From Dietzia timorensis (GTDB taxonomy: Bacteria > Actinomycetota > Actinomycetes > Mycobacteriales > Mycobacteriaceae), in the NCBI RefSeq assembly GCF_001659785.1, contig NZ_CP015961.1, forward strand, positions 2,976,001 through 3,040,000: a stretch of DNA of 64,000 bases. Reading direction: 5' to 3'. Positions 42,677 to 53,352 of this stretch are shown piece after piece. Each line of letters opens with the position of its first letter. Position 1 is the stretch's first letter. The notes under the pieces are model-generated. The model saw only the letters and a program-made list of their open reading frames with translations, ran no database searches and was not told the origin of the DNA. The position numbers and the translations under genes were made by a program.

Positions 42677-44124
42677 CAGTTCTGCCCCGCCTTCACCTTC
42701 TGCCGCCGGGCGAGCACCTTGAGCGCTGCCTCGAACTTGATGAACTCGGTCTTCGGGGCGGGCGTGGTGATGCCGAGCGCCGCCATGTCGTCCTCGTCGT
42801 GCACGTCGACGCCGTACTCGGCGAACTCGTGCTCGTATTCGGAGAGGAGCTCGCGGTCGAGCTTGGCCTGGATGAGCTGCTCGTCGGGGCCCTCGGGTTG
42901 GCGACCGGCGCTCTCGAACGGCACCTTCTCCGCATTCTCGAAGTACTCGATGAGCATCTCGGCCTGCGCGGAGTGGATGTTGACCATGCCGACGATCGCA
43001 ACGTCGTCGCCGGGAACGGAGTGGACGAGGGAATCGAGAAGCTCGGCGCGGCTCGGGTTGGTCGCGGCGCCGAGGCGCAGCACGTCCTCGTCTTCCCAGC
43101 CGTTGCCGACGATCTTCTCGGCAACGGGCCGCTCGAGATCGCCGAGCAGCGCGAGCTTGGCGAAGTGGTGGTCGACGTCCTCGCACACGATCTCGGCGAA
43201 GAGCTCGGCGCGCGTGCCGCGGTCACTACGATTGTTGAGGAGCCCGATCTTTGGGCAGCCCTCGGGCAACATGTTGTCGACCTCGTCCAACACGGAGATC
43301 GTCGATTCCTTGTCATTGACCGCGAACGCCGGCACCCAGTGGACGCGCTTACCGTCGATGGGAATCGTGTCGACGGTGACCATGCCCGGATCCGGCTCGG
43401 CCGCAAGCATCCCGCGCAGCGCGGTCTCGGTGTCGATGTCGAGGAGCTTGCAGATCTCCAACCCGACCGCGACGTTCTCCTTGAACTGCAGGTAGCGGTA
43501 CGCGCCGACGTGCTCATCGCTTACCTGATCGGTGTCGGCGACGATGAGTCGCGTGTTCGCCTTCTCGCACTCGGCGCGCATCACCTCGAGCACGTCGGGG
43601 TTGTGCTCGCCGGTGACGACGACGCCGCCGCGCGGCATGGTCGAGCACAGCGACTTGGCGATCTCCTCGAGGGTCTCGCCCATTTCCTCGGTGTGGTCGA
43701 TGCGCACGTTGGTGATCACCACAATGTCCGCCCGGACGATCTTGTCCTGGCAGAACTTCTGGTACTCGGGCCGGACGGCCATGCACTCGACGACCATCGC
43801 GTTGACGGACTTGTTGATCCACTTACCGAAGATCGAGAACTGCTCGAGGATGTTCGGCGCGTATCGACGCATGATCGGGTGCTCGCTCTTGTCGGGGGCG
43901 AGTACGCAGGCGTAAGTGCCGGTGGTTTTCGCGACGGTCGTGCGACCGGATTCGTGGAGGGCGCCGTGAATGAGCCTGGTCACCGTGGACTTTCCGCGGA
44001 TCCCGTTGACGTGAACGATTGTTTCCAGGTCGCGGAGCCGTGCGCGATGGCTCCGGAAGTGCAGCGCGGTGGTACATAGAACGCCGGTGAGGAAGACGGC
44101 GGCTATTACCAGGAGGATGACCAC
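42676..44124 (-). CDS. pgsB: PgsB/CapB-like poly-gamma-glutamate synthase (ATP-dependent amide ligase)
   Basis: A 482-residue Mur-ligase-like enzyme with an N-terminal membrane helix. HVNGIRGKSTVTRLIHG (P-loop about 41-47) and TVAKTTGTYACVL, VVECMAVRPEYQKF, ADIVVITNVRIDHTEEMG, AAEPDPGMVTVDTI, AFAVNDKESTISVLD and LLNNRSDRGTRAELFA follow Bacillus PgsB in order. Bacillus PgsB is about 390 residues; this one has an extra C-terminal tail of about 90 acidic residues. I chose the GTG at 44124, six bases after AAAGG; the frame is open further upstream. No pgsA/capA homologue is seen. Confidence 0.82.
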   Translation of the reverse strand: MVILLVIAAVFLTGVLCTTALHFRSHRARLRDLETIVHVNGIRGKSTVTRLIHGALHESGRTTVAKTTGTYACVLAPDKSEHPIMRRYAPNILEQFSIFGKWINKSVNAMVVECMAVRPEYQKFCQDKIVRADIVVITNVRIDHTEEMGETLEEIAKSLCSTMPRGGVVVTGEHNPDVLEVMRAECEKANTRLIVADTDQVSDEHVGAYRYLQFKENVAVGLEICKLLDIDTETALRGMLAAEPDPGMVTVDTIPIDGKRVHWVPAFAVNDKESTISVLDEVDNMLPEGCPKIGLLNNRSDRGTRAELFAEIVCEDVDHHFAKLALLGDLERPVAEKIVGNGWEDEDVLRLGAATNPSRAELLDSLVHSVPGDDVAIVGMVNIHSAQAEMLIEYFENAEKVPFESAGRQPEGPDEQLIQAKLDRELLSEYEHEFAEYGVDVHDEDDMAALGITTPAPKTEFIKFEAALKVLARRQKVKAGQN

Positions 44125-44468
44125 GAGGGACCTTTCGATCGAATGCGAAGGGCCAAGGGGAAGGCCCGGTTGCGTGACGACCGACAGAAACACCCGGGGA
44201 GAACGTGCGAACGAGGGAGCACGCTTCCGGCGTCAATTGCGAGTGCGCGGCGGCCGCGTCACGACGCCAACGGACACTACCGAGCGCACCGCAGGGCACA
44301 AGAGCCGCCGAATGAACGGAGAGCGAACGCCCGGAAAGTAAAGGCTTCCCTTATTTATTCGAACTAGGTCCGCGATCCCTATAACTGCGAAAGGAACAAA
44401 TGTAGAGGACTGTGTACTTTTAATCGAAATGTAACCGTGATCTTCGGCACAAGCATCGACGCAGTGGG
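44125..44468 (-). other. pgsB upstream region
   Basis: No gene is recognised in these 344 bases. The part 44338-44440 is clearly AT-richer than its surroundings and contains TTATTTATTCG and TACTTTTAATCG; it is the likely site of the pgsB promoter, but I cannot point to a convincing -35/-10 pair. Confidence 0.5.
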
Positions 44469-44786
44469 CTAGCGTCCGCGCGCGACGAGTGGCTTGTACT
44501 CGGGAAAGCGGCCGAGGTAGCGCTGCACATAGCTGCAGACGGGGGCGATCTGTGCGCCGTCGAAGCGCAACCGCGTAAGCACCATCGTCACGAGTAACCG
44601 CGCAATGCCCTGGCGACCGAAGTTCACCTCGACAACGGTGTGCATCAGCCTGTAGATGGTCGGCCCAGACAAGCTCGACGGTTCGATCTCGTAGCCGACG
44701 AGACCGAGCATCGTGCCGCCATCCCACAGTTCGAAGCGGGCCTTGTCGGTGTTGTCGACAAGCGTCAGCGAAGCAGTGCCGCTCAT
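44469..44786 (-). CDS. Small GNAT-type N-acetyltransferase (YjdJ-like)
   Basis: A 105-residue single-domain protein of the short acetyltransferase group: a beta-rich start (LVDNTDKARFELWDGGTMLGLVGYEI), a TVVEVNFGRQGIARLLVTMVL stretch matching the R/Q-x-x-G-x-A acetyl-CoA loop, and an end typical of the family, PVCSYVQRYLGRFPEYKPLVA. The ATG has GGAGG five bases upstream. Acceptor unknown. It lies downstream of the alpha/beta hydrolase gene on the same strand. Confidence 0.8.
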   Translation of the reverse strand: MSGTASLTLVDNTDKARFELWDGGTMLGLVGYEIEPSSLSGPTIYRLMHTVVEVNFGRQGIARLLVTMVLTRLRFDGAQIAPVCSYVQRYLGRFPEYKPLVARGR

Positions 44787-44833
44787 GGTGCCTCCCGGAG
44801 ATAGCGACGTTTCCGGTATCGTACCCACGCCCG

Positions 44834-45637
44834 TTACGCCCGGGGAGCGCTCGCGATAAATTCGGCTATCGTCGCTGGCCACGCGTTTACCTCTGCGGGG
44901 GTGGAGGCCACCTCGAGCGCAGCCGACGAGAGGACGCGGCGCAGCGCGCGGGCGGAGGACTCCGGGTGCGCGGGGTCGTCGATCCACGAGAGAAGCAGGG
45001 CCGGCATCGTCAGCTGCGCGACGTCATCGGCCGGGGGCAGGTCGGTGGCCGCGGCGCCGCGAAACGCAGAGGGAAGCCATTCGTCGCGCACATCGGGCAG
45101 CACGAAGGGCCGGTTCGGGTCCACCGCGGGCGGCTGCGGCGCGCCGCGTTCCCTCTCGCCGAAGGCCTCGCGTCCGAGCCGCTCAACGAAGTCCGCAGCC
45201 TCTCGGTAGTTTTCCGACTGCGCCGCGCGCGTGTCCCAGATCGTCGGTGGGATACCGAGGGTGAGCGAGGCAAAGCGTGCAGGGTCCATCGTCGCCGCGG
45301 TAATTAGCGTCGCGGTGCCCATCGATTGGCCTATACCGTGCACGCGCTCGCCGGGAAACACCTCGTCGAGCAGGGCGAACAGGTCCTCGGCCAGCGCATT
45401 CCACGTGTAGTCGCACGGCTCGCGAGTGCCTGTCGAGGCGCCGTGCCCGCGGGCATCGAAGCGCAGTACCCGCGCGCCGGTCAGCGCCGAACCGAGGTCG
45501 AGCGCGAATGCCCGGTCCCGCGCACGGGAGGAGGTGAGCCCGTGCAACTGCACGACCGCAGGCCCACCCGCGGGCCCGCGCAGATCGTAGGCGATCTCGA
45601 CTCCGGAGCCGGGCAACCGAATTTTCTTGTCCGTCAT
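44834..45637 (-). CDS. Alpha/beta hydrolase
   Basis: A 267-residue hydrolase of 3-oxoadipate enol-lactonase-like shape: HGLTSSR oxyanion region, RFDARGHGAST, nucleophile elbow GIGQSMGTA (Ser105), LLSWIDDPAHP with an acid residue. The His expected near the C-terminus is not in the usual G-H context (SARALRRVLSSAALEVASTPAEVNAWPATIAEF has none), so the triad may be incomplete or use another residue. Substrate unknown. Divergent from the condensation-domain gene. Confidence 0.72.
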   Translation of the reverse strand: MTDKKIRLPGSGVEIAYDLRGPAGGPAVVQLHGLTSSRARDRAFALDLGSALTGARVLRFDARGHGASTGTREPCDYTWNALAEDLFALLDEVFPGERVHGIGQSMGTATLITAATMDPARFASLTLGIPPTIWDTRAAQSENYREAADFVERLGREAFGERERGAPQPPAVDPNRPFVLPDVRDEWLPSAFRGAAATDLPPADDVAQLTMPALLLSWIDDPAHPESSARALRRVLSSAALEVASTPAEVNAWPATIAEFIASAPRA

Positions 45638-45669
45638 ATTCGGGGACCCCTGCCGTAACTATGCTCCCC

Positions 45670-45682
45670 TAGATTTCGGGGA
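45670..45682 (+). promoter_or_regulatory. -10 box of the condensation-domain gene (leaderless)
   Basis: TAGATT (45670-45675) lies seven bases before the ATG at 45683. Confidence 0.45.
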
Positions 45683-47077
45683 ATGAGGCTTACCACCATA
45701 GCGCGCATGGACCTCGCCGCCGGAACTGTGCACCGCTATTCGGTGCAGGTCCGGCCGATTCCGGGCACCGAGGTCCCGGTGTCGTTCGACCAGGAACGCC
45801 ACGTCGCGCTCGGCTCACGCCCGGGGTCCTGGATCGCTGCCGCCTTCCGACCGACGATCCCCGCGAGACGCGACGAGCTCGCGCGGGCGTGGCATGCGGT
45901 CATCGCCCGCCACGGAACTCTCACCACCGTGTTCTCCCCCGCCCTGGACACTTCCGCCCATGACGGCGGACGCCCCACCTTGACAACTGTAGAGGTGCAC
46001 CCTGGAGCGTGGGTCACACCGCAGGCGGGGCCGGGCGAGGATCCCCGCGCGGTGCTGCGCCGGGAGTTCGACCGCGAGTGCGATCCCTTCGCCGCGCCGT
46101 CCTACGCGCTGTGCCTCGTCGAGCACGACCACTGCGCCGCAGGCGCGGATCGGCCCGGGGATTCGCGACCGACCGTCGTCATCGGCTTCGACCATGCCCA
46201 CGTCGATGCGTGGTCCCTCCTCGTCGTGGCCCGGGACTTCGCCGCGTGCCTCGCCGATGTCGCGCGCGGCGCCGCCTGCCCTGGCTCGGAGCTCCCGCCG
46301 GCGCCGGCGTTCGCCCGGCACACCGCGGAGCTCGCGGCCCAGCGGGTCGCTCCGGAGTCCGTGCGGCGCAGGTGGGAGGAGATCATGGCCGCGGGCGGCG
46401 GGGAGATGCCGGTGTTTCCGCTGCCGCTCGGGGACATCTCGGTCCCGCGGGACGAGGTAGTCGAAGTCCACCACGTGCTCGATGCCGCCGGGGTGGAGCG
46501 ACTTGCCGCGCACGCGCGCTCGGCCGGCACGCGAATGCTCGCGCTCGCCGTTGCCGAGATGACCCTGGCGCTGCACGAGCGCGGGGCCGCAGGCCTGCGC
46601 GCGGTGTTCCCCGTCCACTCCCGAACCGGCGACACCTGGCACGATTCGGTCGGATGGTTCATCACGAACTCCGTTCTCGAGTGCATCTCCGACGACCCGC
46701 TGGAGTGTGGACGGCGCATCACGGAGGCCATCGCGCTCGGCAACCATCCGCTCGAGCCGATTCTTCGGCCCTGGGGCGGGATGCCGCACACACCGGGCAT
46801 GTTCGCGCTGTCGTGGCTCGACCATCGGCGGCTGCCCGTGGACATCGACCCGGCACTCGAACCGCAGCACGTCTCGGCGCGAATCCGCACGACCGGCGTC
46901 ATGGTGTGGTTCGTCGTCAACGACACCGGGCTGCACATGCGCTGCCGTTACCCGGACACGCCGCAGGCCAGGGCCGGTGTCGGCGGGTGGCTGCGAGCGG
47001 TGGGCGCGGGCCTGGATCGCCGCGCGGACGCGTTGCTGGAAGCTTCGCCGAAGCTACACCCGGAGCTGCACGAATAG
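45683..47077 (+). CDS. Stand-alone condensation-domain / PapA-like acyltransferase
   Basis: A 464-residue member of the condensation-domain acyltransferase superfamily. The active-site motif reads FDHAHVDAWS: His171-x3-Asp175 keeps the H-x-x-x-D core, while the first His of HHxxxDG is Asp and the Gly is Ala. A second superfamily motif, SVGWFITNSV, appears around residue 313 (normally DFGWG). PapA-type members esterify lipids in mycolic-acid bacteria; others condense amino acids. There are no adenylation or carrier-protein genes nearby, so a lipid O-acyl transfer is the better guess. Confidence 0.75.
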   Translation: MRLTTIARMDLAAGTVHRYSVQVRPIPGTEVPVSFDQERHVALGSRPGSWIAAAFRPTIPARRDELARAWHAVIARHGTLTTVFSPALDTSAHDGGRPTLTTVEVHPGAWVTPQAGPGEDPRAVLRREFDRECDPFAAPSYALCLVEHDHCAAGADRPGDSRPTVVIGFDHAHVDAWSLLVVARDFAACLADVARGAACPGSELPPAPAFARHTAELAAQRVAPESVRRRWEEIMAAGGGEMPVFPLPLGDISVPRDEVVEVHHVLDAAGVERLAAHARSAGTRMLALAVAEMTLALHERGAAGLRAVFPVHSRTGDTWHDSVGWFITNSVLECISDDPLECGRRITEAIALGNHPLEPILRPWGGMPHTPGMFALSWLDHRRLPVDIDPALEPQHVSARIRTTGVMVWFVVNDTGLHMRCRYPDTPQARAGVGGWLRAVGAGLDRRADALLEASPKLHPELHE

Positions 47078-47201
47078 CCCCCGAAGCGGCGATAATCGCC
47101 CGCAACGCCGAAATTCCTTCGAAATCCTGGGCCGAGCGGTTAACTTGAATGAGACGTTGCTTGTTGTGCGTCCCGTTGACGTTCGAGGTTTCGGAGAGGT
47201 C

Positions 47202-47654
47202 GTGCGTAGTTCACCGAAGGCCATCATCGCCATCTCCGTCATTCTCGGAGCGGCGCTGGCGGTTCCCGTGTGCGTGTCGATTCTGTTGTGGGACGAGCTC
47301 CCCGAGTTCATCGCCACACTGTCCGATGTGGACGGCAACGCCACGAGCTGGATGGCCAAGGGTCCCGCGGTGCTCACGCTGTGCGGCGGGATCTTCGTGT
47401 GCGGACTCATCGCGTGGGCGTTCGCCTACACCGAGAACGACGGCCACCACCTCTTCCCCGCGGTGAGCGCGGTCGATGTGTTCTTCGCGGTCCTCATGTC
47501 CGGGTTGGGCACCGAGATCCTTCGCGTGCAGGCGACCTCGGAGTTCTATGCGCCCACGACGATGGGGATCGTGCTCAGCGTGCTCAGTGCCGCCGTGCTC
47601 GGCATTCTCGTATTTTATCTCCTTGTCACGAGGCCGGCGCGAACGAGCGCGTAG
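47202..47654 (+). CDS. Four-helix membrane protein of unknown function
   Basis: A 150-residue protein with four hydrophobic segments (AIIAISVILGAALAVPVCVS, AVLTLCGGIFVCGLIAWAF, VDVFFAVLMSGLGTEIL, IVLSVLSAAVLGILVFYLLV) and short loops. The GTG at 47202 is preceded by GGAGAGG; the frame is open upstream without further support. It lies just before the thiamine riboswitch but is not obviously part of that transcript. No known family recognised. Confidence 0.6.
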   Translation: MRSSPKAIIAISVILGAALAVPVCVSILLWDELPEFIATLSDVDGNATSWMAKGPAVLTLCGGIFVCGLIAWAFAYTENDGHHLFPAVSAVDVFFAVLMSGLGTEILRVQATSEFYAPTTMGIVLSVLSAAVLGILVFYLLVTRPARTSA

Positions 47655-47709
47655 TATCGGCGACGACAGTCACTCCGACGTCATAACTGAATATGGAATC
47701 TTTTATCGC

Positions 47710-49558
<1,849 letters not shown>

Positions 49559-49565
49559 CAGCTCG

Positions 49566-49600
49566 GGCGCGGGCGCCTTCGGTTAGGCGGCGCCCGCGCC
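49566..49600. terminator. Hairpin between thiC and the convergent small gene
   Basis: GGCGCGGGCGCC (49566-49577) pairs perfectly with GGCGCCCGCGCC (49589-49600). There is no T-run. The stop codon of the convergent gene lies in the loop. Confidence 0.65.
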
Positions 49601-49861
49601 GGCGACATCTTCGGGTCGGCCGTCACGTTCCACGTCTGGGCGGTTCCGCAGCCACCCGACGGCGAGGACAAGCGTCGTCAGCGCGGCGAGGCCGGTGAGC
49701 ACCCAGAGCAACGCGCCCTTCCGCCAAGGTGCCTTCACAGAAACTTCCACATCCGCTTCGCCGTAGACCGCGGACGGCGATGAGAGCGCAGGCGGGCCCA
49801 ACTCTGATACCGCAAGCTCGAAGGGCGCAGGGGCCGAGGTGTAGAGCACGTCCGTCGTCAT
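49583..49861 (-). CDS. Small single-pass membrane protein
   Basis: A 92-residue protein with an N-terminal soluble part and one C-terminal membrane helix (GALLWVLTGLAALTTLVLAVGWL) followed by a short charged tail, so likely tail-anchored. No family recognised and no good ribosome site. Coding evidence is modest: G/C-rich third positions and a convincing membrane segment. Confidence 0.45.
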   Translation of the reverse strand: MTTDVLYTSAPAPFELAVSELGPPALSSPSAVYGEADVEVSVKAPWRKGALLWVLTGLAALTTLVLAVGWLRNRPDVERDGRPEDVAGAGAA

Positions 49862-49988
49862 GGCGGATGGGTGGCGCTGGGTGGCGATCGATCAGCGGAC
49901 GGGGCATATCGTCTACGTGCTGTAGCCGGCTGGGCCGGGCGGGACGGGATCGAGTCGGGCTTGGGTGGCTGGGGGTGGCCGGGGCTGT

Positions 49989-50522
49989 TTACCGCTGGTT
50001 CTTGAGCTTCTCGACGACCCCGATGAGCTCGGCAATCTGGCGCTGCGGCTCGTCGCCCTGCGCGCCGAGGCTCGCGTTGTAATACAGCCCGTCGCCCATG
50101 AGCAGGATCGCGCGCGCAATCGCCGGGTCCTCGACCTCCGCGGTGATGAGCTCGAGCCAGCGCTCCTGCGTCTGCGCGAACGCCTCGCGGCGCCGCTCGG
50201 CGGGAAGCGAATCGAGGCGTGTCGCCGCGATAATCGCGTGGTCGAGCGGCGAATCCTCGAACACCGACGTGCGCAGATAGTACGCAGACGGCCCGTCCGG
50301 CGCCGCCGCCATCTCCTCCGCGTCCTGCTCCGATAGCGCGACGAGGCGCTCGAGCAGGCCCTCGGCCAGCGCCGCCTTATCGCGGAAGTGGTAGAGCAGC
50401 CCGCCCTTGGACACCCCGGCGCCGGCGGCAACCTGCTCGAGCGTGGCCGCCTTCTCGCCGTGATCGATGAGGATCCGCTCGTACGAATCCAGGACCTTCT
50501 CGCGCGCCGACTCTGCTGCCAT
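49989..50522 (-). CDS. TetR-family repressor of the second DHA2 pump
   Basis: A 177-residue TetR regulator: helix-turn-helix ATLEQVAAGAGVSKGGLLYHFRDKAALAEGLLERL, followed by a C-terminal ligand domain. ATG at 50522; TATCGT on the minus strand (50536-50531) is seven bases upstream, giving a probable leaderless mRNA. It diverges from a DHA2 efflux gene, with two operator copies in between, the first overlapping its own -35 region. Confidence 0.88.
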   Translation of the reverse strand: MAAESAREKVLDSYERILIDHGEKAATLEQVAAGAGVSKGGLLYHFRDKAALAEGLLERLVALSEQDAEEMAAAPDGPSAYYLRTSVFEDSPLDHAIIAATRLDSLPAERRREAFAQTQERWLELITAEVEDPAIARAILLMGDGLYYNASLGAQGDEPQRQIAELIGVVEKLKNQR

Positions 50523-50551
50523 GTGAGTCACGATACAAGCCCTTGCGCAAT

Positions 50552-50565
50552 ACCATCCAGCCGGT
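50552..50565. promoter_or_regulatory. TetR operator copy 1 (second pump)
   Basis: ACCATC-CA-GCCGGT, an imperfect inverted repeat, followed by ACAGT. Same layout as copy 2; 35 bases apart start to start. Confidence 0.65.
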
Positions 50566-50586
50566 ACAGTTGACCCGAAAAGCAAA

Positions 50587-50600
50587 ACCGTCCAGACGGT
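50587..50600. promoter_or_regulatory. TetR operator copy 2 (second pump)
   Basis: ACCGTC-CA-GACGGT, a perfect 6-bp inverted repeat, followed by ACAGT as in copy 1. TACAGT at 50600-50605 may be the -10 of the pump gene, so binding would occlude it. Confidence 0.75.
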
Positions 50601-50647
50601 ACAGTAGTCGTGACGGGCCCAGCGCCCCGTCGAAAGTTGCAGGAACC

Positions 50648-52285
50648 ATGTTTACCACCGCCCGCATCACCGCATCCCGCGAGACCGCGAATCGCGCCGG
50701 CGCCACGCGCCGTTGGCTCGCGCTCACCGTGCTCATGCTCCCGGTGCTCCTCGTCGCGGTCGACAACACCGTGCTCGCGTTCGCGGTGCCCCAGATCACC
50801 GAGCAGCTCGGCGCCTCGGGCACGCAGATTCTCTGGATCGTCGATGCCTACCCGCTGGTGCTCGCCAGCCTGCTCGTGCCCATGGGCTCGTTCGCCGACC
50901 GCTTTGGCCGGCGCCGCATGTTGCTCATCGGTTCGGCAGGGTTCACCGCGGTATCGGTGCTCGCGGCGTTCACGCCGTCGGCAGCGTGGCTCATCGCAGC
51001 CCGCGCGGGCATGGCGGTGTTCGGCGCGGCGCTCATGCCGGCCACGTTGTCGCTGATCCGCAACATCTTCACCGACGCCACCGAGCGGCGCACGGCCATC
51101 GCGATCTGGGCGGCGGCCTTCGCCGGCGGCGCGGCCCTCGGCCCGATCGTCGGCGGGTTCCTCCTCGAGCACTTCTACTGGGGCTCGGTGTTCCTCATGG
51201 CGCTGCCCGTGATGGCGCCGCTCCTCCTCGCCGGCCCCGCGCTCATCCCCGAATCCCGCGACCCCCATCCGGGCCCCGTGGACGCGGTGTCCATCGCGCT
51301 CTCGCTCGCGACGATGACCCCGCTCGTCTTCGGTATCAAGACCTTCGCCTCGGGCGGCTCCCCGGTGATCGCCACGTCCGCCGTCATCCTTGCCGTGGTT
51401 GCGGGTACGACGTTCGTGCGGCGCCAACTGGGGCGCGCCAACCCGATGCTCGACGTGCGGTTGTTCGCGCGGCCGGCCTTTACCGGAGCCGTGCTCGCCA
51501 ATCTGCTCGCCATCTTCTCGATGGTCGGCTTCTTGTTCTTCGTCTCGCAGCACCTGCAGCTCGTCAGCGGCCTCTCCCCCATGGCGGCCGGCGTCATGCT
51601 GCTCCCGGGACTGGGCGCGTCGGTCGTTACGGGTCTGCTGGCCGTGCGCTTGGTTCGGTTTATGACGCCGGGCGCGCTCATCACGCTCGGCCTGCTGCTC
51701 AACGCGGCGGCCTACGTGGTGGTGGCGGCCGCGGCCTACATGGCCAGCGACATCGGGCTGATGCTCGCCTTCGCGATCCTCGGCGCGGGCATCGGCGTCG
51801 CCGAAACCCTTTCGAACGACGTGATCTTGTCGTCGGTACCCTCGCACAAGGCGGGCGCGGCCTCGGCGATCTCGGAGACCGCGTACGAGACGGGGTCCGT
51901 GCTCGGCACGGCAGTGCTCGGGTCGATCCTCGGCTTCGTCTACAGCTCGGTGGTCTCGGTGCCCGCTGTTGCGGGGGACGCCGCATCGGCCGCACGCGAG
52001 ACACTCGCCGGCGGGCTCGGGGTGGCCTCGTCACTCGGCGGGCCCGAGGGCGCGGCGCTCGCGGATTCCGCGCGCCACGCATTCGACATGGGCTCGATCG
52101 CTACATCCGCGCTCGCGTTCGTGCTGATGCTCGGCGCGGCGTTCCTCGTGCACAAGACGATCCGCCCCAGCGAGACCGGTGAAGCCAGCGCCACCGTCTC
52201 CACCTGCGACGGCGACGCGGCAGCCGAGGCGGCAGCCACCGACGCGACTACATCCGAGGACGCCGCCGCGGGCTCGCGGATCTAG
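50648..52285 (+). CDS. DHA2-family drug efflux transporter
   Basis: A 545-residue MFS antiporter with about fourteen hydrophobic segments. VDNTVLAFAVPQITEQLG (motif D1), GSFADRFGRRRMLLIGSAGF (motif A) and GAALGPIVGGFLLEHFYWGSVFLMALP (motif C) resemble QacA/SmvA-type pumps for quaternary and dye-like compounds. A hydrophilic Ala/Thr-rich tail of about 30 residues ends the protein. Regulated by the divergent TetR protein. An excellent terminator follows about 95 bases later. Confidence 0.87.
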   Translation: MFTTARITASRETANRAGATRRWLALTVLMLPVLLVAVDNTVLAFAVPQITEQLGASGTQILWIVDAYPLVLASLLVPMGSFADRFGRRRMLLIGSAGFTAVSVLAAFTPSAAWLIAARAGMAVFGAALMPATLSLIRNIFTDATERRTAIAIWAAAFAGGAALGPIVGGFLLEHFYWGSVFLMALPVMAPLLLAGPALIPESRDPHPGPVDAVSIALSLATMTPLVFGIKTFASGGSPVIATSAVILAVVAGTTFVRRQLGRANPMLDVRLFARPAFTGAVLANLLAIFSMVGFLFFVSQHLQLVSGLSPMAAGVMLLPGLGASVVTGLLAVRLVRFMTPGALITLGLLLNAAAYVVVAAAAYMASDIGLMLAFAILGAGIGVAETLSNDVILSSVPSHKAGAASAISETAYETGSVLGTAVLGSILGFVYSSVVSVPAVAGDAASAARETLAGGLGVASSLGGPEGAALADSARHAFDMGSIATSALAFVLMLGAAFLVHKTIRPSETGEASATVSTCDGDAAAEAAATDATTSEDAAAGSRI

Positions 52286-52378
52286 CCTGAAAGACATCCT
52301 CATGCGTTTTTGAGTAGACACCGTCTACAGATTGCGGGGATAGAACCTCCTGCGATGAACCACGGCTGAGCGACGAAA

Positions 52379-52415
52379 GAGCGGCCGGGTGGAATTCCAC
52401 CCGGCCGCTCTTTTT
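52379..52415 (+). terminator. Strong rho-independent terminator
   Basis: A perfect 32-bp palindrome (GAGCGGCCGGGTGGAA and its complement, 52379-52410) followed by TTTTT. Clearly ends the efflux transcript; A residues upstream could also serve the opposite strand. Confidence 0.93.
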
Positions 52416-52425
52416 CCTCTGGGAC

Positions 52426-52458
52426 ACTTGGCCACTTGGCCGCTGGGCCGACTTGGCC
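52426..52458. repeat. Short tandem repeat of ACTTGGCC
   Basis: ACTTGGCC at 52426 and 52434, a variant GCTGGGCC at 52442, and another ACTTGGCC at 52451. Non-coding, directly after the terminator. Confidence 0.7.
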
Positions 52459-52581
52459 ACCTAGCCCGAAGACACACGCCCGGCCGAATTCACCACGGCC
52501 AGCCTATGTTTTTCCGCCCAGACGCGGTGTTTTCGGGCGCCGTGCGCACTACTCGCGGCAGTAAGTCGGCGCCGCCGCGAA

Positions 52582-53352
52582 TCAGGCGTCGCGCTTGTAC
52601 AGCGCGAACAGACCGCCCACCCACAGGAGCAGCGCGAACGCGAGGAACCACAGGATGTTCGCGGGATTGTCCAGCGACTTGGTGAACTCCGAGCCCGCCG
52701 AATCCATTGCCCAAGCCATGCCGTTCTGGAACGGCATCCAGGAACCGATGGCATCGCCGATGCGCGGCAGATTCGACAGCACACTTTCGATGATGAACAC
52801 CCAGCCGATGACCAGCGTGATAGTGCCGGCGACGTTGCGCAGCAGGAAGCTGATACCGACCATCGCGACCATCGCGATGGCCATGTAGGCGGTAAATCGC
52901 AGGTTCGCCAGCAACGCGTCCCCGCTCCACGGGGCAAGCGAATCCGAACCGGTGACGAGGTAGGTGAGGATGAGCGCGAGGAACGTGAACACGAACGAGA
53001 TAACCGCGCCCGCGACGATGAAGAAGCCGGTCTTGACCAGGTAGACGTCCCAACGCCGCGGCGCGACCGCGAAGACGTTCTTGATCGTTCCGCTGCGGTA
53101 CTCACCACAGATGAGCACGATCGCCACAACCCACACGAGCATCGACGGGAAACTGCCGAAGGTGGAGGCGACCATGTCACCGGCGGAGAATTCCATCTGG
53201 GCCGAATCGCCGTTGGCGTCCTCGATGTCGAGGGTCTGGAGGTAGCTCATCAACCCGGCCATGCCGAGCGTGATGACCAGCGCGATAGCCAGCAGCACCC
53301 ACGTGGACAGTACGGACTTGGATTTGATCCACTCTGCGCGAAGAAGATTCAT
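52582..53352 (-). CDS. ABC-2 type transporter permease
   Basis: A 256-residue permease with six hydrophobic segments: MNLLRAEWIKSKS at the start, then ICGEYRSGTIKNVFAVAPRRWDVYLVK, the E-Y-R-x-G-T motif of ABC-2 exporters. It pairs with the ATPase upstream; their reading frames overlap (ATGA). Substrate unknown; such pairs often export antibiotics, lipids or peptides. Confidence 0.85.
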   Translation of the reverse strand: MNLLRAEWIKSKSVLSTWVLLAIALVITLGMAGLMSYLQTLDIEDANGDSAQMEFSAGDMVASTFGSFPSMLVWVVAIVLICGEYRSGTIKNVFAVAPRRWDVYLVKTGFFIVAGAVISFVFTFLALILTYLVTGSDSLAPWSGDALLANLRFTAYMAIAMVAMVGISFLLRNVAGTITLVIGWVFIIESVLSNLPRIGDAIGSWMPFQNGMAWAMDSAGSEFTKSLDNPANILWFLAFALLLWVGGLFALYKRDA

